Assembly: GCF_900090325.1 (NCBI RefSeq)
Contig: NZ_FMHW01000002.1
Coordinates: 558,001 to 622,000, forward strand
Direction: 5' to 3'
DNA from: Micromonospora pallida
GTDB lineage: Bacteria > Actinomycetota > Actinomycetes > Mycobacteriales > Micromonosporaceae
Length of the DNA: 64,000 nucleotides
The position numbers and the translations under genes were made by a program. Within the stretch, counting starts at the first letter, position 1. The number at the start of each line of letters is the position of its first letter. Of this stretch, positions 19,536-28,734 are shown piece by piece. Under the pieces are notes generated by a model. That model saw only the letters and a program-made list of their open reading frames with translations, was not told where the DNA came from and searched no databases.

Positions 19536-20252
19536 GTGACCGCGTTCCTCGCCGGCCTGGTTGCCGGCTACGGCGTCGCCGTCCCGGTCGGGGCGATCGC
19601 CATCCTGGTCCTCGGCCTGACCGCGCGCACCTCGTTCCGGGTGGGGTCCGCCGCCGCGCTCGGCGTCGCCACCGCCGATGGGCTCTACGCAGCCGTCGCC
19701 ACGCTGGGCGGGGCCGCCGTCGCGGGGCTCGTCGCCCCGGTCGCCGGCCCGCTGCGGCTGGCCGCCGCCGGGGTGCTGCTCGCCCTCGCCGGACACGGCG
19801 CGTGGCGGGCGCTGCGCCGACGTACGTCCGAGAGGGCGACACCCGCGGGGCGGGGCCGACCTCGTTCGGAACGTACGTCCGAGACGGCGGCACCATCGCG
19901 GCCGGGCCGACCTCGTCCGGATCGACATCGCTTTGGAGGCGCTGCCCGGCGGGGTCTGGACACGCCGACCCGGGCCTTCCTCGGTGTGCTGGCGTTGACC
20001 CTGCTCAACCCGGCGACGGTGGTCTACTTCGCGGCGCTGGTCCTCGCCCGGCGGGCCGGACCCGACCCGGTGACCGCCGGACTCTTCGTACTCGGCGCGT
20101 TCCTCGCCTCAGCGAGCTGGCAGCTGCTCGTTGCGGCGGGCGGCAGTGTGATCGGACGGGTGCTCACCGGACCCCGGGGCCAGCTGGTCACCGCCCTGAC
20201 GTCCAGCGCCATCATCGCCGTCCTGGCCGTGGTCACGCTACTCAGTGGCTGA
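19536..20252 (+). CDS. LysE-family exporter with a repeated basic linker
   Basis: This 238-residue membrane protein has the LysE/RhtB arrangement: AVPVGAIAILVLGLTARTSF near residue 15, a second hydrophobic pair, a cytosolic linker, then LTLLNPATVVYFAALVLARR and two more hydrophobic segments. The family exports amino acids or other small solutes; the substrate is not predictable. The linker (about residues 95-130) is a 17-residue duplication of the type RTSExAxPxxxGRPR, encoded by an exact 51-bp tandem array. The start is the GTG at 19536. Confidence 0.82.
   Translation: MTAFLAGLVAGYGVAVPVGAIAILVLGLTARTSFRVGSAAALGVATADGLYAAVATLGGAAVAGLVAPVAGPLRLAAAGVLLALAGHGAWRALRRRTSERATPAGRGRPRSERTSETAAPSRPGRPRPDRHRFGGAARRGLDTPTRAFLGVLALTLLNPATVVYFAALVLARRAGPDPVTAGLFVLGAFLASASWQLLVAAGGSVIGRVLTGPRGQLVTALTSSAIIAVLAVVTLLSG
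19820..19921 (+). repeat. In-frame 51-bp tandem duplication in the LysE-type gene
   Basis: Two 51-bp units, 19820-19870 and 19871-19921, each begin ACGTACGTCCGAGA and end GCCGACCTCGTYCGGA. Because 51 is a multiple of 3 the reading frame is kept and a 17-residue basic, proline-rich unit is repeated in the cytosolic linker. Confidence 0.8.
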
Positions 20253-20503
20253 CCGCGCCCGTCCCGCCGACCGATCGACCCGGTGGACCACACCCCACCG
20301 GGCCGCCCCGCCGGGCCACAGTGGCGTCCGCCGAGGTTGTCCGGAATGGTCGCTGACCAGCGTTCGTGCCAGGACTTCATCCGCTGTTCGGGTGATGTTG
20401 GTGCTCTGTCGTCCCCATAGCGTCTCTGGTGAATCATGTGGACCGATGCGCCCTGCTCAGGCGGGTGGCGGGTCCGCCACTCCTCACCGAGCAGGGAGAC
20501 GAC

Positions 20504-23500
20504 TTGAGGACCAGCCTCGTACGCCATCCGGGGCGCGCGTCGCGCACCGGCCGACCCCGGCGTGGCCGCCTCGCCGGCGCACTGGCGGCCCTGCTGGCCG
20601 CGACGGTGCTGCCGGTGCTGACCGGACCCGCCCCGGCCAGCGCGGCCCCGGCACCCGACGGCCCCTGGCACAAGGTGGACGGTAAGCCGGCCGCCAGCAA
20701 GAACGGCCGCCAGGCCAGCGTCCACGCCGAACGGCTCGCCGCCTACACCCTGGACCGGGCCGCCCTGAAGAACACCCTCGACCGGGCCCCGCAGGAGCAG
20801 GCCCGCGCGTTGCGCCAGGCGCGGCAGGTGATCTCCCTGCCCGCACCGGACGGCAGCTTCCAGCGTTTCGCGCTGGTCGAGTCGCCGGTGATGGAGGCCG
20901 GACTGGCCGCCGCCCACCCCGAGATCACCACATACGCGGGCAAGGGCGTGGACGATCCCAGCGCGACCATCCGGGCGGACCTCACCCCGCTCGGCTTCCA
21001 CGCGTCGGTGCGGTCGTCCGCCGGCGCCTGGTACATCGACCCCTACTACCACCGGGACCAGAGCCTCTACGCCAGCTACTTCGCCCGTGACCTGGTCGAC
21101 CGGCACGGCGAGTTCGTCGAGCGGGAGGACGTCGAGTCCGCCGCGCACGCGCTGGAGGACGAGGTCGCCGGGGCCCAGGCCGACACCCCGGCCGGGCCGG
21201 CGGTGCGGCTGCGCACCTACCGGGTAGCGCTGGTCACCGACCCGTCGTACGCGACCTTCTTCGGCCCGGAGAACGTCACCGCGGCCAAGGTGACGCTGAT
21301 GAACCGGGTCACCCAGATCTACGAGGACGAGACCGCCATCCGGCTGGTGCTCATCAACGACACCGCGAAGACCAACCTGAACACCCCGGCGCTCGCCACC
21401 GAGCCGAACGGCCCGTGCGGCGCGGCGGCCTGCTTCACCCAGGCCCAGGTCACCTCCTGCTCCAGCAGCACGTTGAACCGCAACCGGATCGTGCTCGGCC
21501 AGCTCGTCGGCGCGTCCGCCTACGACGTCGGCCACATCGGACTCGGCGTCGCCGGCGGCGGTGTCGCGGGCCTCGGCGTGGTCGGCGGCGACGGCAAGGC
21601 ACGGGGCTGCACCGGCCTGCCCACCCCGATCGGCGACTTCTTCGCGGTGGACTACGTCGCGCACGAAATCGGCCACCAGTTCGCCGGCAACCACACCTTC
21701 AACGGCAACCAGTGGAACTGCTCCGGGGGCAACCGCAGCGCCGCCAACTCGTACGAGCCGGGCAGCGGTTCGTCGATCATGGCGTACGCCGGCATCTGCC
21801 AGCAGGACAACCTCCAGCCGCACAGCGACCCGTACTGGTCGCACCGCAGCTACACCGAGATCACCACGTACGTCACCGCGACCCGGCCGATGATCAACGA
21901 GGTGCAGACCGTCTCGCTGCGGGACTTCGACACCGACGGGGACTCGTTCACCCTCGGCTACCCGGGCGGCGTCTCGGCGCCGATCGTGCGCGGGGTCAAC
22001 TACACCACCGCCGGCATCAAGGCCGCCATCGAGGCGAGCGCGGGCTGGCCGGCCGGCGCGACCGTCACCGTGGCCGCCTTCGGGGCCACCGGCCTGCTCA
22101 ACGACACCGGTTTCCAGGTCACCTTCGGTGGCACCCTGGCCAGCACGAACGTCGCGCCGCTCACCCTGACCGACCCGACCGGGACCGACGGCTTCGTCGG
22201 CGAGACCGCGAAGGGCGGGGCCATCGACAACGGCGGCCACGTGGTCGAGGAGACCGCCAACCACGCCCCGGTGGTGACCGTGCCGGACGCCGTCACCATC
22301 CCGGTGCGGACGCCGTTCGCGCTGACCGGCAGCGCCACCGACGCCGACGGCGACACCGTGACGTACCTGTGGGAGCAGAACGACCGGGGTGGCCTCGCCG
22401 GCACCGCGCTGGTGAACAACACCAAGGTCAACGGCCCGCTGTTCCGGGTGTTCAGCGAGGCGGCGTACGTCTCCCCGACGGACACGCTGAAGTACCACTC
22501 GCCGGGTCTGAACGCGGTGACCACCAACTCCACCCGGGTCTTCCCCGACCTGAAGCAGATCGTCGCGGGCAACACCAACGCCGCCACCGGCGCGTGCCCG
22601 CCCGCTCCGCCGGCCCCGCCCTCCGGGGGCGCCTCCAACGTGCCGGCCGCGCTGGTCGACTGCTACTCGGAGTTCCTGCCCACCCGGGACTGGGTCGGCT
22701 TCGCCGGTGACCGCACCATGCACTTCAAGCTGACCGCCCGGGACCATCGGCTGGGCGGCGGCGGTGTCGGCAGCGCCGACGTCGCGGTCACCCTCGCCCC
22801 GAACACCGGTCCGTTCCTGGTCACCTCGCACGCCACCGCCGCCGTCGTCGACGGCGGATCCACGCAGGCCGTGACCTGGGACGTCGCCGGCACCGACGCG
22901 GCCCCGATCGGCGTCGACCAGGTACGGATCACCCTCTCCACCGACGGCGGGCTGACCTACCCGCACGTGCTGGCCGCGAGCGTGCCGAACTCCGGCAACG
23001 CCACGGTGACCCTGCCCAACGTGGCGGCGGAGCGGGCCCGGATCCGGATCGAGGCGGTCGGGAACATCTTCTTCGACCTGAACGACGCCGACCTGACCAT
23101 CCGCGCCGTTCCCGTGGTATCCACCGACGTCCCGGCCGGCGGGGTACGCGTCCAGTACAGCGACGCGCTCGCGCCGACCGTGACGGTCACCGCGTCCGAC
23201 GCCGACAGCACCGGTGCGGCGCTCACCGCGACGGCCACCGGCCTGCCCGCCGGCCTGTCGCTCGCGGTGGCGGCCACCTCCGACGCCGACACCCGCCCCG
23301 GCACCCGGAGCTGGACGGTCACCGGCACCACCACGGCGACCCCCGGCGAGTACCCGGTCACGGTGAACGTCACCGACGGCAGCACGCCGGCCGCCAGCAC
23401 CGCGTTCACCGTCACCGTGCTGCCGGAGGACGCGGAGAGCACCTGGACCGGGGACAGCCTGGTGACCACCACCGCCGGGGCGGCCAGTGGTCGGGCCCTG

Positions 23501-24205
23501 CTGCGGGTCACCCTGCGGGACAGCGCGGTGCCGGCCGGCGCGTCGGACCGCACCGCCGGTGACGTCCGTACCGCGACGGTGACGTTCACCGCCGGCGGCA
23601 CGGCGCTCTGCACCGGCGTGGTCACCCCGCTCGACCCGAGCAACGGCACCGCCTCGGCCGCCTGCGAGGCGAGCCTGCCCGCAGGTCGGCACGCGGTGAC
23701 CGCGACGGTCGGCGGCAACTACACCGGCACCACCGGCGCCCAGGTCACGGTGGCCGCCTCCGACGGGGGCTTCCTCACCGGTGACGGCGGGTTCACCGCC
23801 ACCGGCTCGGCCGGCACGTACCCGGCCGACCCCCGGTCCCGCGTCGACGTGAAGCTGACGGCCAAGCCGGGGCGTGTCGCCTCCGGTACGGCCGAGGTGG
23901 AGTTCGGCTCCGGCGGCCGGCGCTACGAGATCCGTGGCACCGCCGTCGACGGGCTCGGCATCAGCTCGGCCGACGCCACGGCCCGGGTCCGCTACCGGGC
24001 CGAACTGGTGGACCTGACCACCGGCGCGGTGGTGGCCGCCGGGTTGACGCTGGAGACGACGGTGACCGACCGGGGCTCCCCCGGTCGTAGGGACACCATC
24101 GGGGTAAGTCTCTGGCAGGGCGGTGCGCTGCTCTTCTCGTCCGACTGGACGGGGACGGACACCGCCGGGGTCACGCTGGTGAGCGGCAATCTCACCGTCC
24201 ACTGA
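20504..24205 (+). CDS. Secreted reprolysin-like zinc metalloprotease
   Basis: The 1233-residue product starts with a basic stretch and a hydrophobic signal peptide ending near APASAAPAP. A metzincin protease domain follows, with the zinc site AHEIGHQFAGNHTF around residue 386 and the Met-turn SSIMAYAGIC. An Ig-like or Big-type beta-rich region follows (ATDADGDTVTYLWEQND, PVTVNVTDGSTPAASTAFTV) and then a long C-terminal beta-rich tail. It is an extracellular endopeptidase; its substrate is unknown. I chose the TTG at 20504 because GGGAG lies five bases upstream; starts at 20429 or 20438 are open but less supported. It is monocistronic and ends before a 14-bp terminator hairpin. Confidence 0.85.
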   Translation: MRTSLVRHPGRASRTGRPRRGRLAGALAALLAATVLPVLTGPAPASAAPAPDGPWHKVDGKPAASKNGRQASVHAERLAAYTLDRAALKNTLDRAPQEQARALRQARQVISLPAPDGSFQRFALVESPVMEAGLAAAHPEITTYAGKGVDDPSATIRADLTPLGFHASVRSSAGAWYIDPYYHRDQSLYASYFARDLVDRHGEFVEREDVESAAHALEDEVAGAQADTPAGPAVRLRTYRVALVTDPSYATFFGPENVTAAKVTLMNRVTQIYEDETAIRLVLINDTAKTNLNTPALATEPNGPCGAAACFTQAQVTSCSSSTLNRNRIVLGQLVGASAYDVGHIGLGVAGGGVAGLGVVGGDGKARGCTGLPTPIGDFFAVDYVAHEIGHQFAGNHTFNGNQWNCSGGNRSAANSYEPGSGSSIMAYAGICQQDNLQPHSDPYWSHRSYTEITTYVTATRPMINEVQTVSLRDFDTDGDSFTLGYPGGVSAPIVRGVNYTTAGIKAAIEASAGWPAGATVTVAAFGATGLLNDTGFQVTFGGTLASTNVAPLTLTDPTGTDGFVGETAKGGAIDNGGHVVEETANHAPVVTVPDAVTIPVRTPFALTGSATDADGDTVTYLWEQNDRGGLAGTALVNNTKVNGPLFRVFSEAAYVSPTDTLKYHSPGLNAVTTNSTRVFPDLKQIVAGNTNAATGACPPAPPAPPSGGASNVPAALVDCYSEFLPTRDWVGFAGDRTMHFKLTARDHRLGGGGVGSADVAVTLAPNTGPFLVTSHATAAVVDGGSTQAVTWDVAGTDAAPIGVDQVRITLSTDGGLTYPHVLAASVPNSGNATVTLPNVAAERARIRIEAVGNIFFDLNDADLTIRAVPVVSTDVPAGGVRVQYSDALAPTVTVTASDADSTGAALTATATGLPAGLSLAVAATSDADTRPGTRSWTVTGTTTATPGEYPVTVNVTDGSTPAASTAFTVTVLPEDAESTWTGDSLVTTTAGAASGRALLRVTLRDSAVPAGASDRTAGDVRTATVTFTAGGTALCTGVVTPLDPSNGTASAACEASLPAGRHAVTATVGGNYTGTTGAQVTVAASDGGFLTGDGGFTATGSAGTYPADPRSRVDVKLTAKPGRVASGTAEVEFGSGGRRYEIRGTAVDGLGISSADATARVRYRAELVDLTTGAVVAAGLTLETTVTDRGSPGRRDTIGVSLWQGGALLFSSDWTGTDTAGVTLVSGNLTVH

Positions 24206-24257
24206 CCCGGTCGACGCCCCACGGGGCAGCCTCCCCGGGGCCTGATCGACTCCATAT

Positions 24258-24319
24258 CGCCGAAACGGCGGTGTCCACCGTTTCGGAAAGCGCCACTTCG
24301 CCGAAACGGCGGTGTCCAC
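24258..24319. repeat. 21-bp direct repeat pair downstream of the protease gene
   Basis: CGCCGAAACGGCGGTGTCCA plus C occurs at 24258-24278 and 24299-24319. The first copy also pairs with CCGTTTCG just after it, through CGAAACGG. The spacer carries CGCCACTTCGCC, shared with the inverted repeat near 19270. Confidence 0.65.
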
Positions 24320-24350
24320 GGCGGGCGGACCCTTCCGGGTCCGCCCGCCG
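24319..24350. terminator. Perfect 14-bp hairpin between protease and acVLRF1 genes
   Basis: CGGCGGGCGGACCC (24319-24332) pairs perfectly with GGGTCCGCCCGCCG (24337-24350) around a TTCC loop and is followed by TCGCCTTT. It lies 113 bp after the protease stop and 34 bp before the next start. Confidence 0.75.
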
Positions 24351-24372
24351 TCGCCTTTCCGGCAGGGTGCCG

Positions 24373-24378
24373 TACCGT
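24373..24378 (+). promoter_or_regulatory. Candidate -10 element for leaderless acVLRF1 mRNA
   Basis: TACCGT fits TANNNT and lies six bases before the ATG at 24385. There is no suitably placed ribosome site, which supports a leaderless transcript. Confidence 0.4.
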
Positions 24379-24384
24379 CGAGGG

Positions 24385-25032
24385 ATGACCAGCCGACCCG
24401 CCGCCGGAGGTGGCCGCTGGGTCGAGGTCGACCCCGCCCGCATCGCCCGCTGGGTCGAGGGCTTCACCGACCGGCACGGCACCCCCGCCGTCCTCGCGCA
24501 GCCGTACGGTCTGCTGCTCACCGCCCCCGACGGCGCCACCGCCGAACTGCACACCCCACCCGGTGTCCCCACCAGCCCGGACGTGGCCGGGTTCGCGGCG
24601 GCGGCGTCGACGCCCCGCCGGATCGGTCTGCTCCTGGCCCGCAAGGGCGCGGTGGCCGTCGGGATCGCCGAGGGCAGCGACCTGGTCGTCCACAAGGTCG
24701 ACACCCGGTACGTGCAGGGCCGCACCGCCGCCGGTGGCTGGTCCCAGCAACGTTTCGCCCGCCGCCGCGACAACCAGGCCAAGGCCGCGCTTGCCGACGC
24801 GGTGGAGCTGACGGTACGCCTCCTGCTCCCCGAAGCGGCCACGCTCGCCGCCCTCGTCGCCGGTGGTGACCGCCGCGCCGTCGACACGGTGCTCGCCGAC
24901 CGCCGCCTCACCCCGCTCGCCGCGCTGCGCGCCGACCGCCTCCTCGACGTCCCCGAACCCCGGTACGCGGTGCTGCTCGCCGCGGCCACCGCCGCCCGAG
25001 CCACCCACATCCTCGTCCGCGACCCCGACTGA
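24385..25032 (+). CDS. acVLRF1-family peptidyl-tRNA hydrolase (Vms1-like)
   Basis: This 215-residue protein has the Vms1-like release-factor (VLRF1) fold found in actinobacteria, thought to free nascent chains from stalled 60S/50S subunits by cleaving peptidyl-tRNA. The hallmark is AAGGWSQQRFARRRDNQAKA near residue 115, with the catalytic glutamine region and the following Arg-rich helix. Flanking elements are VDTRYVQGRTA and a C-terminal PRYAVLLAAATAARATHILV. The start is the ATG at 24385. Confidence 0.85.
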   Translation: MTSRPAAGGGRWVEVDPARIARWVEGFTDRHGTPAVLAQPYGLLLTAPDGATAELHTPPGVPTSPDVAGFAAAASTPRRIGLLLARKGAVAVGIAEGSDLVVHKVDTRYVQGRTAAGGWSQQRFARRRDNQAKAALADAVELTVRLLLPEAATLAALVAGGDRRAVDTVLADRRLTPLAALRADRLLDVPEPRYAVLLAAATAARATHILVRDPD

Positions 25033-25153
25033 CGGGCGGCTGCGGGGTGGCGTCGGCTCCCGGCTTGGCGCGGGCCGCCCGGTCCTGCGCCCCCGTCACA
25101 GTGGTCAGCTCCCAGCGCCAACCGCCCGGCCGCCGCCGAACTGCGGCGGGGGC

Positions 25154-26464
25154 TCAGTAGCCGCCCCGGTCCCGGACGAAGATGTCGCTGACGTCGTTGG
25201 TGTCGTCGGGTACGAGGTTGGTCGCCAGGGAGTGGTACGCGATGTCGCGGCCGTTGGCGCTGATCGCCGGGACTTCGCTATAGCGGTTGGCCTGATAGTC
25301 GTTGGTGGAGACGCTGACGCGGCGGGTGCTGCCGGTGACCCGGTCCCGGACGAAGATGTCGCTGACGTCGTTGGTGTCGTCGGGTACGAGGTTGGTCGCC
25401 AGGGAGTGGTACGCGACGTAGCGGCCGTCCGCGCTGATCGCCGGGCTTTGGCTGAAGCTGTTGCCCTGGGTACCGCTGGTGGAGACGCTGATTCGGCGGG
25501 TGGTGCCGGTGCTCCGGTTCCAGACGAAGACGTCGGTGGCGTTGTTCGTGTCGTCGGGTACGAGGTTCGAGGCGTCCGAGGCGTAACTGACGTAGCGGCC
25601 GTCGGCGCTGAGCACCGAGGTGAAGCTGTCGTCGCTGCCCTGGTCGCCGCTGGTGGAGACGCTGATCCGGCGGGTGGCGCCGGTGGTGCGGTCCCAGACG
25701 AGGATGTCGGTGAGGTCGCCGTTGGTGTCGTCGGGTACCAGGTTCGAGGCGCCTGAGGTGTAGCTGACGTAGCGTCCGTCGGCGCTGATCGCCGGTTCGA
25801 AGCTGTCCCGGTTTCCCTGGTCGCCGGTTGTCGAGACGCTGACACGGCGGGTGGTACCGGTGCTCTGGTCCCGGACGAAGACGTCGTAGGCGCTGTTCGT
25901 GTCCCTGGGTACGAGGTTGGTCGCCAAGGAGTGGTAGGCGATGTAACGGCCGTCGGCGCTGATCGCCGGGAGTTCGCTGTAGCGGTTGGCCTGGTATTCG
26001 TTGGTGGAGACGCTGACGCGGCTGGTGGCGCCGGTGACGCGGTCCCAGACGAAGACGTCGATTTCGTCGTTGGTGTCGTCGGGTACCAGGTTGTTCGCCA
26101 GGGAGTGGTAGGCGAGGTAACGGCCGTCCGCGCTGATCGCCGAAGCCCGGCTGAATTGGTTGGCCTGATTACCGCTGGTGGAAACGCTGACGCGGGTGGT
26201 GGTGCCGGTAACCCGGTCCCGGAGGAAGATGTCGCTGACGCCGTTGGTGTCGTCGGGCACGAGATTGGCGGCGTCGGAGTCGAAGGTGACATAGCGGCCG
26301 TCGGCGCTGATCGCCGGGTCGTCGCTGCGGTCGTTGCTCTGGTTGCCGGTGGTGGAGACGCTGACCCGGGTGGTGGTGGGCCCGATCGCCGTGGCTGGCG
26401 GGGCGGCTGCGACGACCACGACGGCGGTGACGGTCATAGTGAGCCAAATTCGCATAAGTGCCAT
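25154..26464 (-). CDS. Secreted seven-bladed PD40/TolB-like beta-propeller
   Basis: The 436-residue protein has a signal peptide (hydrophobic stretch ending PPATAIG) followed by seven repeats of 57-58 residues. Each has the form RVSVSTxGxQxN, then AISADGRYVxYxS, NLVPDDTN and DIFVRDRxTG. This is a WD40-like/PD40 propeller with nothing else attached, so it is probably an extracellular binding or scaffold protein. Blades are strikingly alike, with blades 3 and 7 sharing NRYSE and IAYHSLATNLVP, which points to recent internal duplication. The start is the ATG at 26464; one three codons in is possible. The ligand is unknown. Confidence 0.8.
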   Translation of the reverse strand: MALMRIWLTMTVTAVVVVAAAPPATAIGPTTTRVSVSTTGNQSNDRSDDPAISADGRYVTFDSDAANLVPDDTNGVSDIFLRDRVTGTTTRVSVSTSGNQANQFSRASAISADGRYLAYHSLANNLVPDDTNDEIDVFVWDRVTGATSRVSVSTNEYQANRYSELPAISADGRYIAYHSLATNLVPRDTNSAYDVFVRDQSTGTTRRVSVSTTGDQGNRDSFEPAISADGRYVSYTSGASNLVPDDTNGDLTDILVWDRTTGATRRISVSTSGDQGSDDSFTSVLSADGRYVSYASDASNLVPDDTNNATDVFVWNRSTGTTRRISVSTSGTQGNSFSQSPAISADGRYVAYHSLATNLVPDDTNDVSDIFVRDRVTGSTRRVSVSTNDYQANRYSEVPAISANGRDIAYHSLATNLVPDDTNDVSDIFVRDRGGY

Positions 26465-26784
26465 GTTGGTGCCATCTCTTCAACTCGGACAAAGTGTGCC
26501 TTCCAGCGTCGTCCGGTGGAATGAGCGGGGGCAAGGGCACGGAACGGGGGAGTCGCTCGGCTGTCCTCGATCGGACACGCACACCGGCCCGTTAGTACCC
26601 AGGCCGTCGTTGCCGTGACGCACGGCGGACTACTGCACGCTGACCGGCCTGGCAATGATCATGTCGAAGCCACCGGGCAGCCGGCACGCGTTGAGCCTCG
26701 CGGGCGGTGACTCAAGACGCGTGGCGGAGGCCCTCACGCATCGCAACAGGGCACGCTCGCGGCTACAGACGAGGATGCCTGCGG
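26465..26784. other. Intergenic region, nothing clear
   Basis: This 320-bp stretch between two minus-strand genes carries only short open frames with poor coding character. I see no hairpin or promoter that I would defend. It marks the entry to the accessory patch. Confidence 0.4.
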
Positions 26785-27414
26785 TTATCGGGAAGGACTG
26801 CCGGTCGCCTCGTCCGCAACGTTGAACGCGGCACCGCACACGGGACAGCTCATCCGGCCGAACAAGTAGGTGAGGGCGGCCGCCACCGACTCGTGGCCCA
26901 CCTGCAACGCCTCAGCGTGCAGACGTGTGGCCAGCTGGGAGGAGAGCCCGGGCTCGATCGAGGAACCGCCTGACTGCAGGTTGACAAGCAGGTCCTTAGC
27001 GCACGCCGGACACTGCACATCGACCTCCCCGTCGTTGATGCGGTCGAGCTCCTTGCCCCAGACCTCGTCACCGTCGAAACCGAGTACGGCTTGCTGCAGG
27101 TACACGAACATCGTGTCGCTGGACCCCCCAGACGAGAGGCATTCAAGGGTCAGCGCCCGCAACGAGGCGATGTCATCGGCGTACACGCCGCGGCTCTTCT
27201 CGTCGGCGTCCACGGCGATGAAGCCAGCGAGGACTACGGCGCGCTCGCGTTCCTGAGGACGGAAGTTGGCGCAGGTCCGGGCCAACCAGGGCAGCAGAAC
27301 GGCGCTTGCGGGATCACAGGTGCCCTGGTGACACGACTCCTGCCAGATCAGATCCCACTGCTGGGAACCAGGATCCTCAGCGGCGGCGTCCAGGGCCTCC
27401 TGAAGGCTCGTCAC
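26785..27414 (-). CDS. Hypothetical protein with two CxxC motifs
   Basis: This 209-residue protein is unrecognised. The N-terminal half is helical (MTSLQEALDAAAEDPGSQQW). The C-terminal half has CPAC near residue 135 and CPVC near residue 190, which could form a zinc ribbon. The start is the GTG at 27414, placed directly after the stop of the upstream gene, with GGAGG inside that gene's end, so the two are co-translated. The region has lower GC than the surroundings. A role as an immunity or regulatory protein is only a guess. Confidence 0.6.
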   Translation of the reverse strand: MTSLQEALDAAAEDPGSQQWDLIWQESCHQGTCDPASAVLLPWLARTCANFRPQERERAVVLAGFIAVDADEKSRGVYADDIASLRALTLECLSSGGSSDTMFVYLQQAVLGFDGDEVWGKELDRINDGEVDVQCPACAKDLLVNLQSGGSSIEPGLSSQLATRLHAEALQVGHESVAAALTYLFGRMSCPVCGAAFNVADEATGSPSR

Positions 27415-28155
27415 CTACGAAGCCTCCCACAACGATCGACTTACTGATCTCGGCATGGGCGTGCTGCCTCCATCGCCCATCAATTGCGGGTGCACACGGT
27501 GGCAGGTACGTCCCGGTTCGACCACGTGAGCACACAGCGTGCACCACAGCGCCGGCACCGTCTCGTGGATTGTTGCTCCGAAGACGACCGGGTTCGCGTC
27601 GGCAGCCTGCGCCGGTGTCCGAGTGAAGTACCGCATGGTCCACTCGTCTCGGTCATGTGGCCAGGCGCGCAGTTGGGCCTGGACGGCGACGCCGGCGTCC
27701 TCGTCCAGCCACCAGAGCTCGGTCGGGCCGGTCGCCTCGGGTACCCCTTGTGGTAAACGCCGCTCGTCCACTACAGGGACGACGTCACGCGGCGTGTAGC
27801 AGGTGAAGGTCCGGTGGAACCAGCCCCGGACCGCCACGAGCAGGGCGTGGCTCTCCAGACGCTGATCGACGGAGCGGTCGATCGCGCGGTAAGACCACTT
27901 GCCGCGTCCCATGGCGGTACGGCCGTCAGCGAGTACGTCGACGCCCCAGGTCAAGTCGCCGTCCAGTATGCCGGGAAAGGCTAGCCCAAGAGGGCTGCGG
28001 TGACCTACTGCAGCACCATCGAGGCCGTACTCCATACCATTGGAGCCGAGGACCGGGTACCGAAGACCGCCGTAGCGTTCCTCGAACCTGACCATCGCCT
28101 CGACCAGTTCGCAGGGGGCCGCCTCGATCCGGTCGTTGACATGGAGAACGGCCAT
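27415..28155 (-). CDS. Hypothetical protein, possibly SUKH-like
   Basis: The 246-residue product (from the ATG at 28155) is not firmly recognised. The stretch ELVEAMVRFEERYGGLRYPV resembles the start of SMI1/KNR4 (SUKH) domains, which often act as immunity proteins. The C terminus has ALWCTLCAHV and a nearby Cys-His pair that may bind zinc. The start is uncertain: a GTG at 28188 and a TTG at 28272 are in frame and the latter gives 285 residues. It is the first gene of a two-gene unit with the CxxC protein. Confidence 0.5.
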   Translation of the reverse strand: MAVLHVNDRIEAAPCELVEAMVRFEERYGGLRYPVLGSNGMEYGLDGAAVGHRSPLGLAFPGILDGDLTWGVDVLADGRTAMGRGKWSYRAIDRSVDQRLESHALLVAVRGWFHRTFTCYTPRDVVPVVDERRLPQGVPEATGPTELWWLDEDAGVAVQAQLRAWPHDRDEWTMRYFTRTPAQAADANPVVFGATIHETVPALWCTLCAHVVEPGRTCHRVHPQLMGDGGSTPMPRSVSRSLWEAS

Positions 28156-28350
28156 CGAGCGGATGTGGTCAGCGGCTGTGGGCCGCACCCGGCGGGACCG
28201 CTGTGCGAGAACTGACCGAGCACGTCCAGACAGGCTCGGATCATCAAGAACGTATACCCGGCAAGCTACCAACCACCGCCCTGACCCAACAAGCCCGCTC
28301 GCGGCGCGTGCCCGGAACCAGCCGGGTGGCGGTCCGTAGGCTCACCTGTC

Positions 28351-28725
28351 CTACGCGGATGGTGAGACGGCCGGGCTCGTCACGATGTCCTGGCGCAACG
28401 GGGCCAGCTCGGCACCGATCTCGGCAATGGTCTCGGCCGGCACGCCCAGTCCGGTGAGCGTGTCGACCAGATGGTCGACCACCGCGTCGAACGCCTCGTC
28501 GGTGATAGCGAGCCGGGCGTGCGCCGTGGCCATGTCCCGCCCCGCGTAGATCTCGGCCCCGCCCAGCGCCGCTGTGAGGAACGACCGCTGGTGTGCCTTC
28601 AGGCGCCGCATGTCCACGCCGTCGAAGTACGAGACGAGCGCCCGGTCTGCCAGCACCCGGGCGTAGAAGTCCTCCAGCGTCGCCTGCACGGCCGGCGCTC
28701 CGCCGATGGAGTCGTAGATGCTCAT
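28351..28725 (-). CDS. glbN: Group I truncated hemoglobin
   Basis: This 124-residue protein is a 2-on-2 truncated hemoglobin, a heme protein that binds O2 or NO and usually detoxifies NO. Family features are MSIYDSIGGAPAVQATLEDFYARVL, VDMRRLKAHQRSFLTAALGG with the E-helix and the proximal histidine in ATAHARLAITDEAFDAV. The start is the ATG at 28725 (MSIYDSIGG); a GTG three codons upstream is open. It is a single gene. Confidence 0.9.
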   Translation of the reverse strand: MSIYDSIGGAPAVQATLEDFYARVLADRALVSYFDGVDMRRLKAHQRSFLTAALGGAEIYAGRDMATAHARLAITDEAFDAVVDHLVDTLTGLGVPAETIAEIGAELAPLRQDIVTSPAVSPSA

Positions 28726-28734
28726 GCGGATCAC

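Noticed and set aside
20024..24319. A 1431-codon open frame on the minus strand across the protease gene
   Set aside because: It is the antisense of a well-supported secreted protease, its product is low-complexity Gly/Arg/Val-rich sequence without domains, and stop codons are rare in any frame at this GC content.
26630..26839. 69-codon frame on the minus strand upstream of the CxxC protein
   Set aside because: No ribosome site, Arg-rich composition, and it overlaps the 3' end of the CxxC gene.
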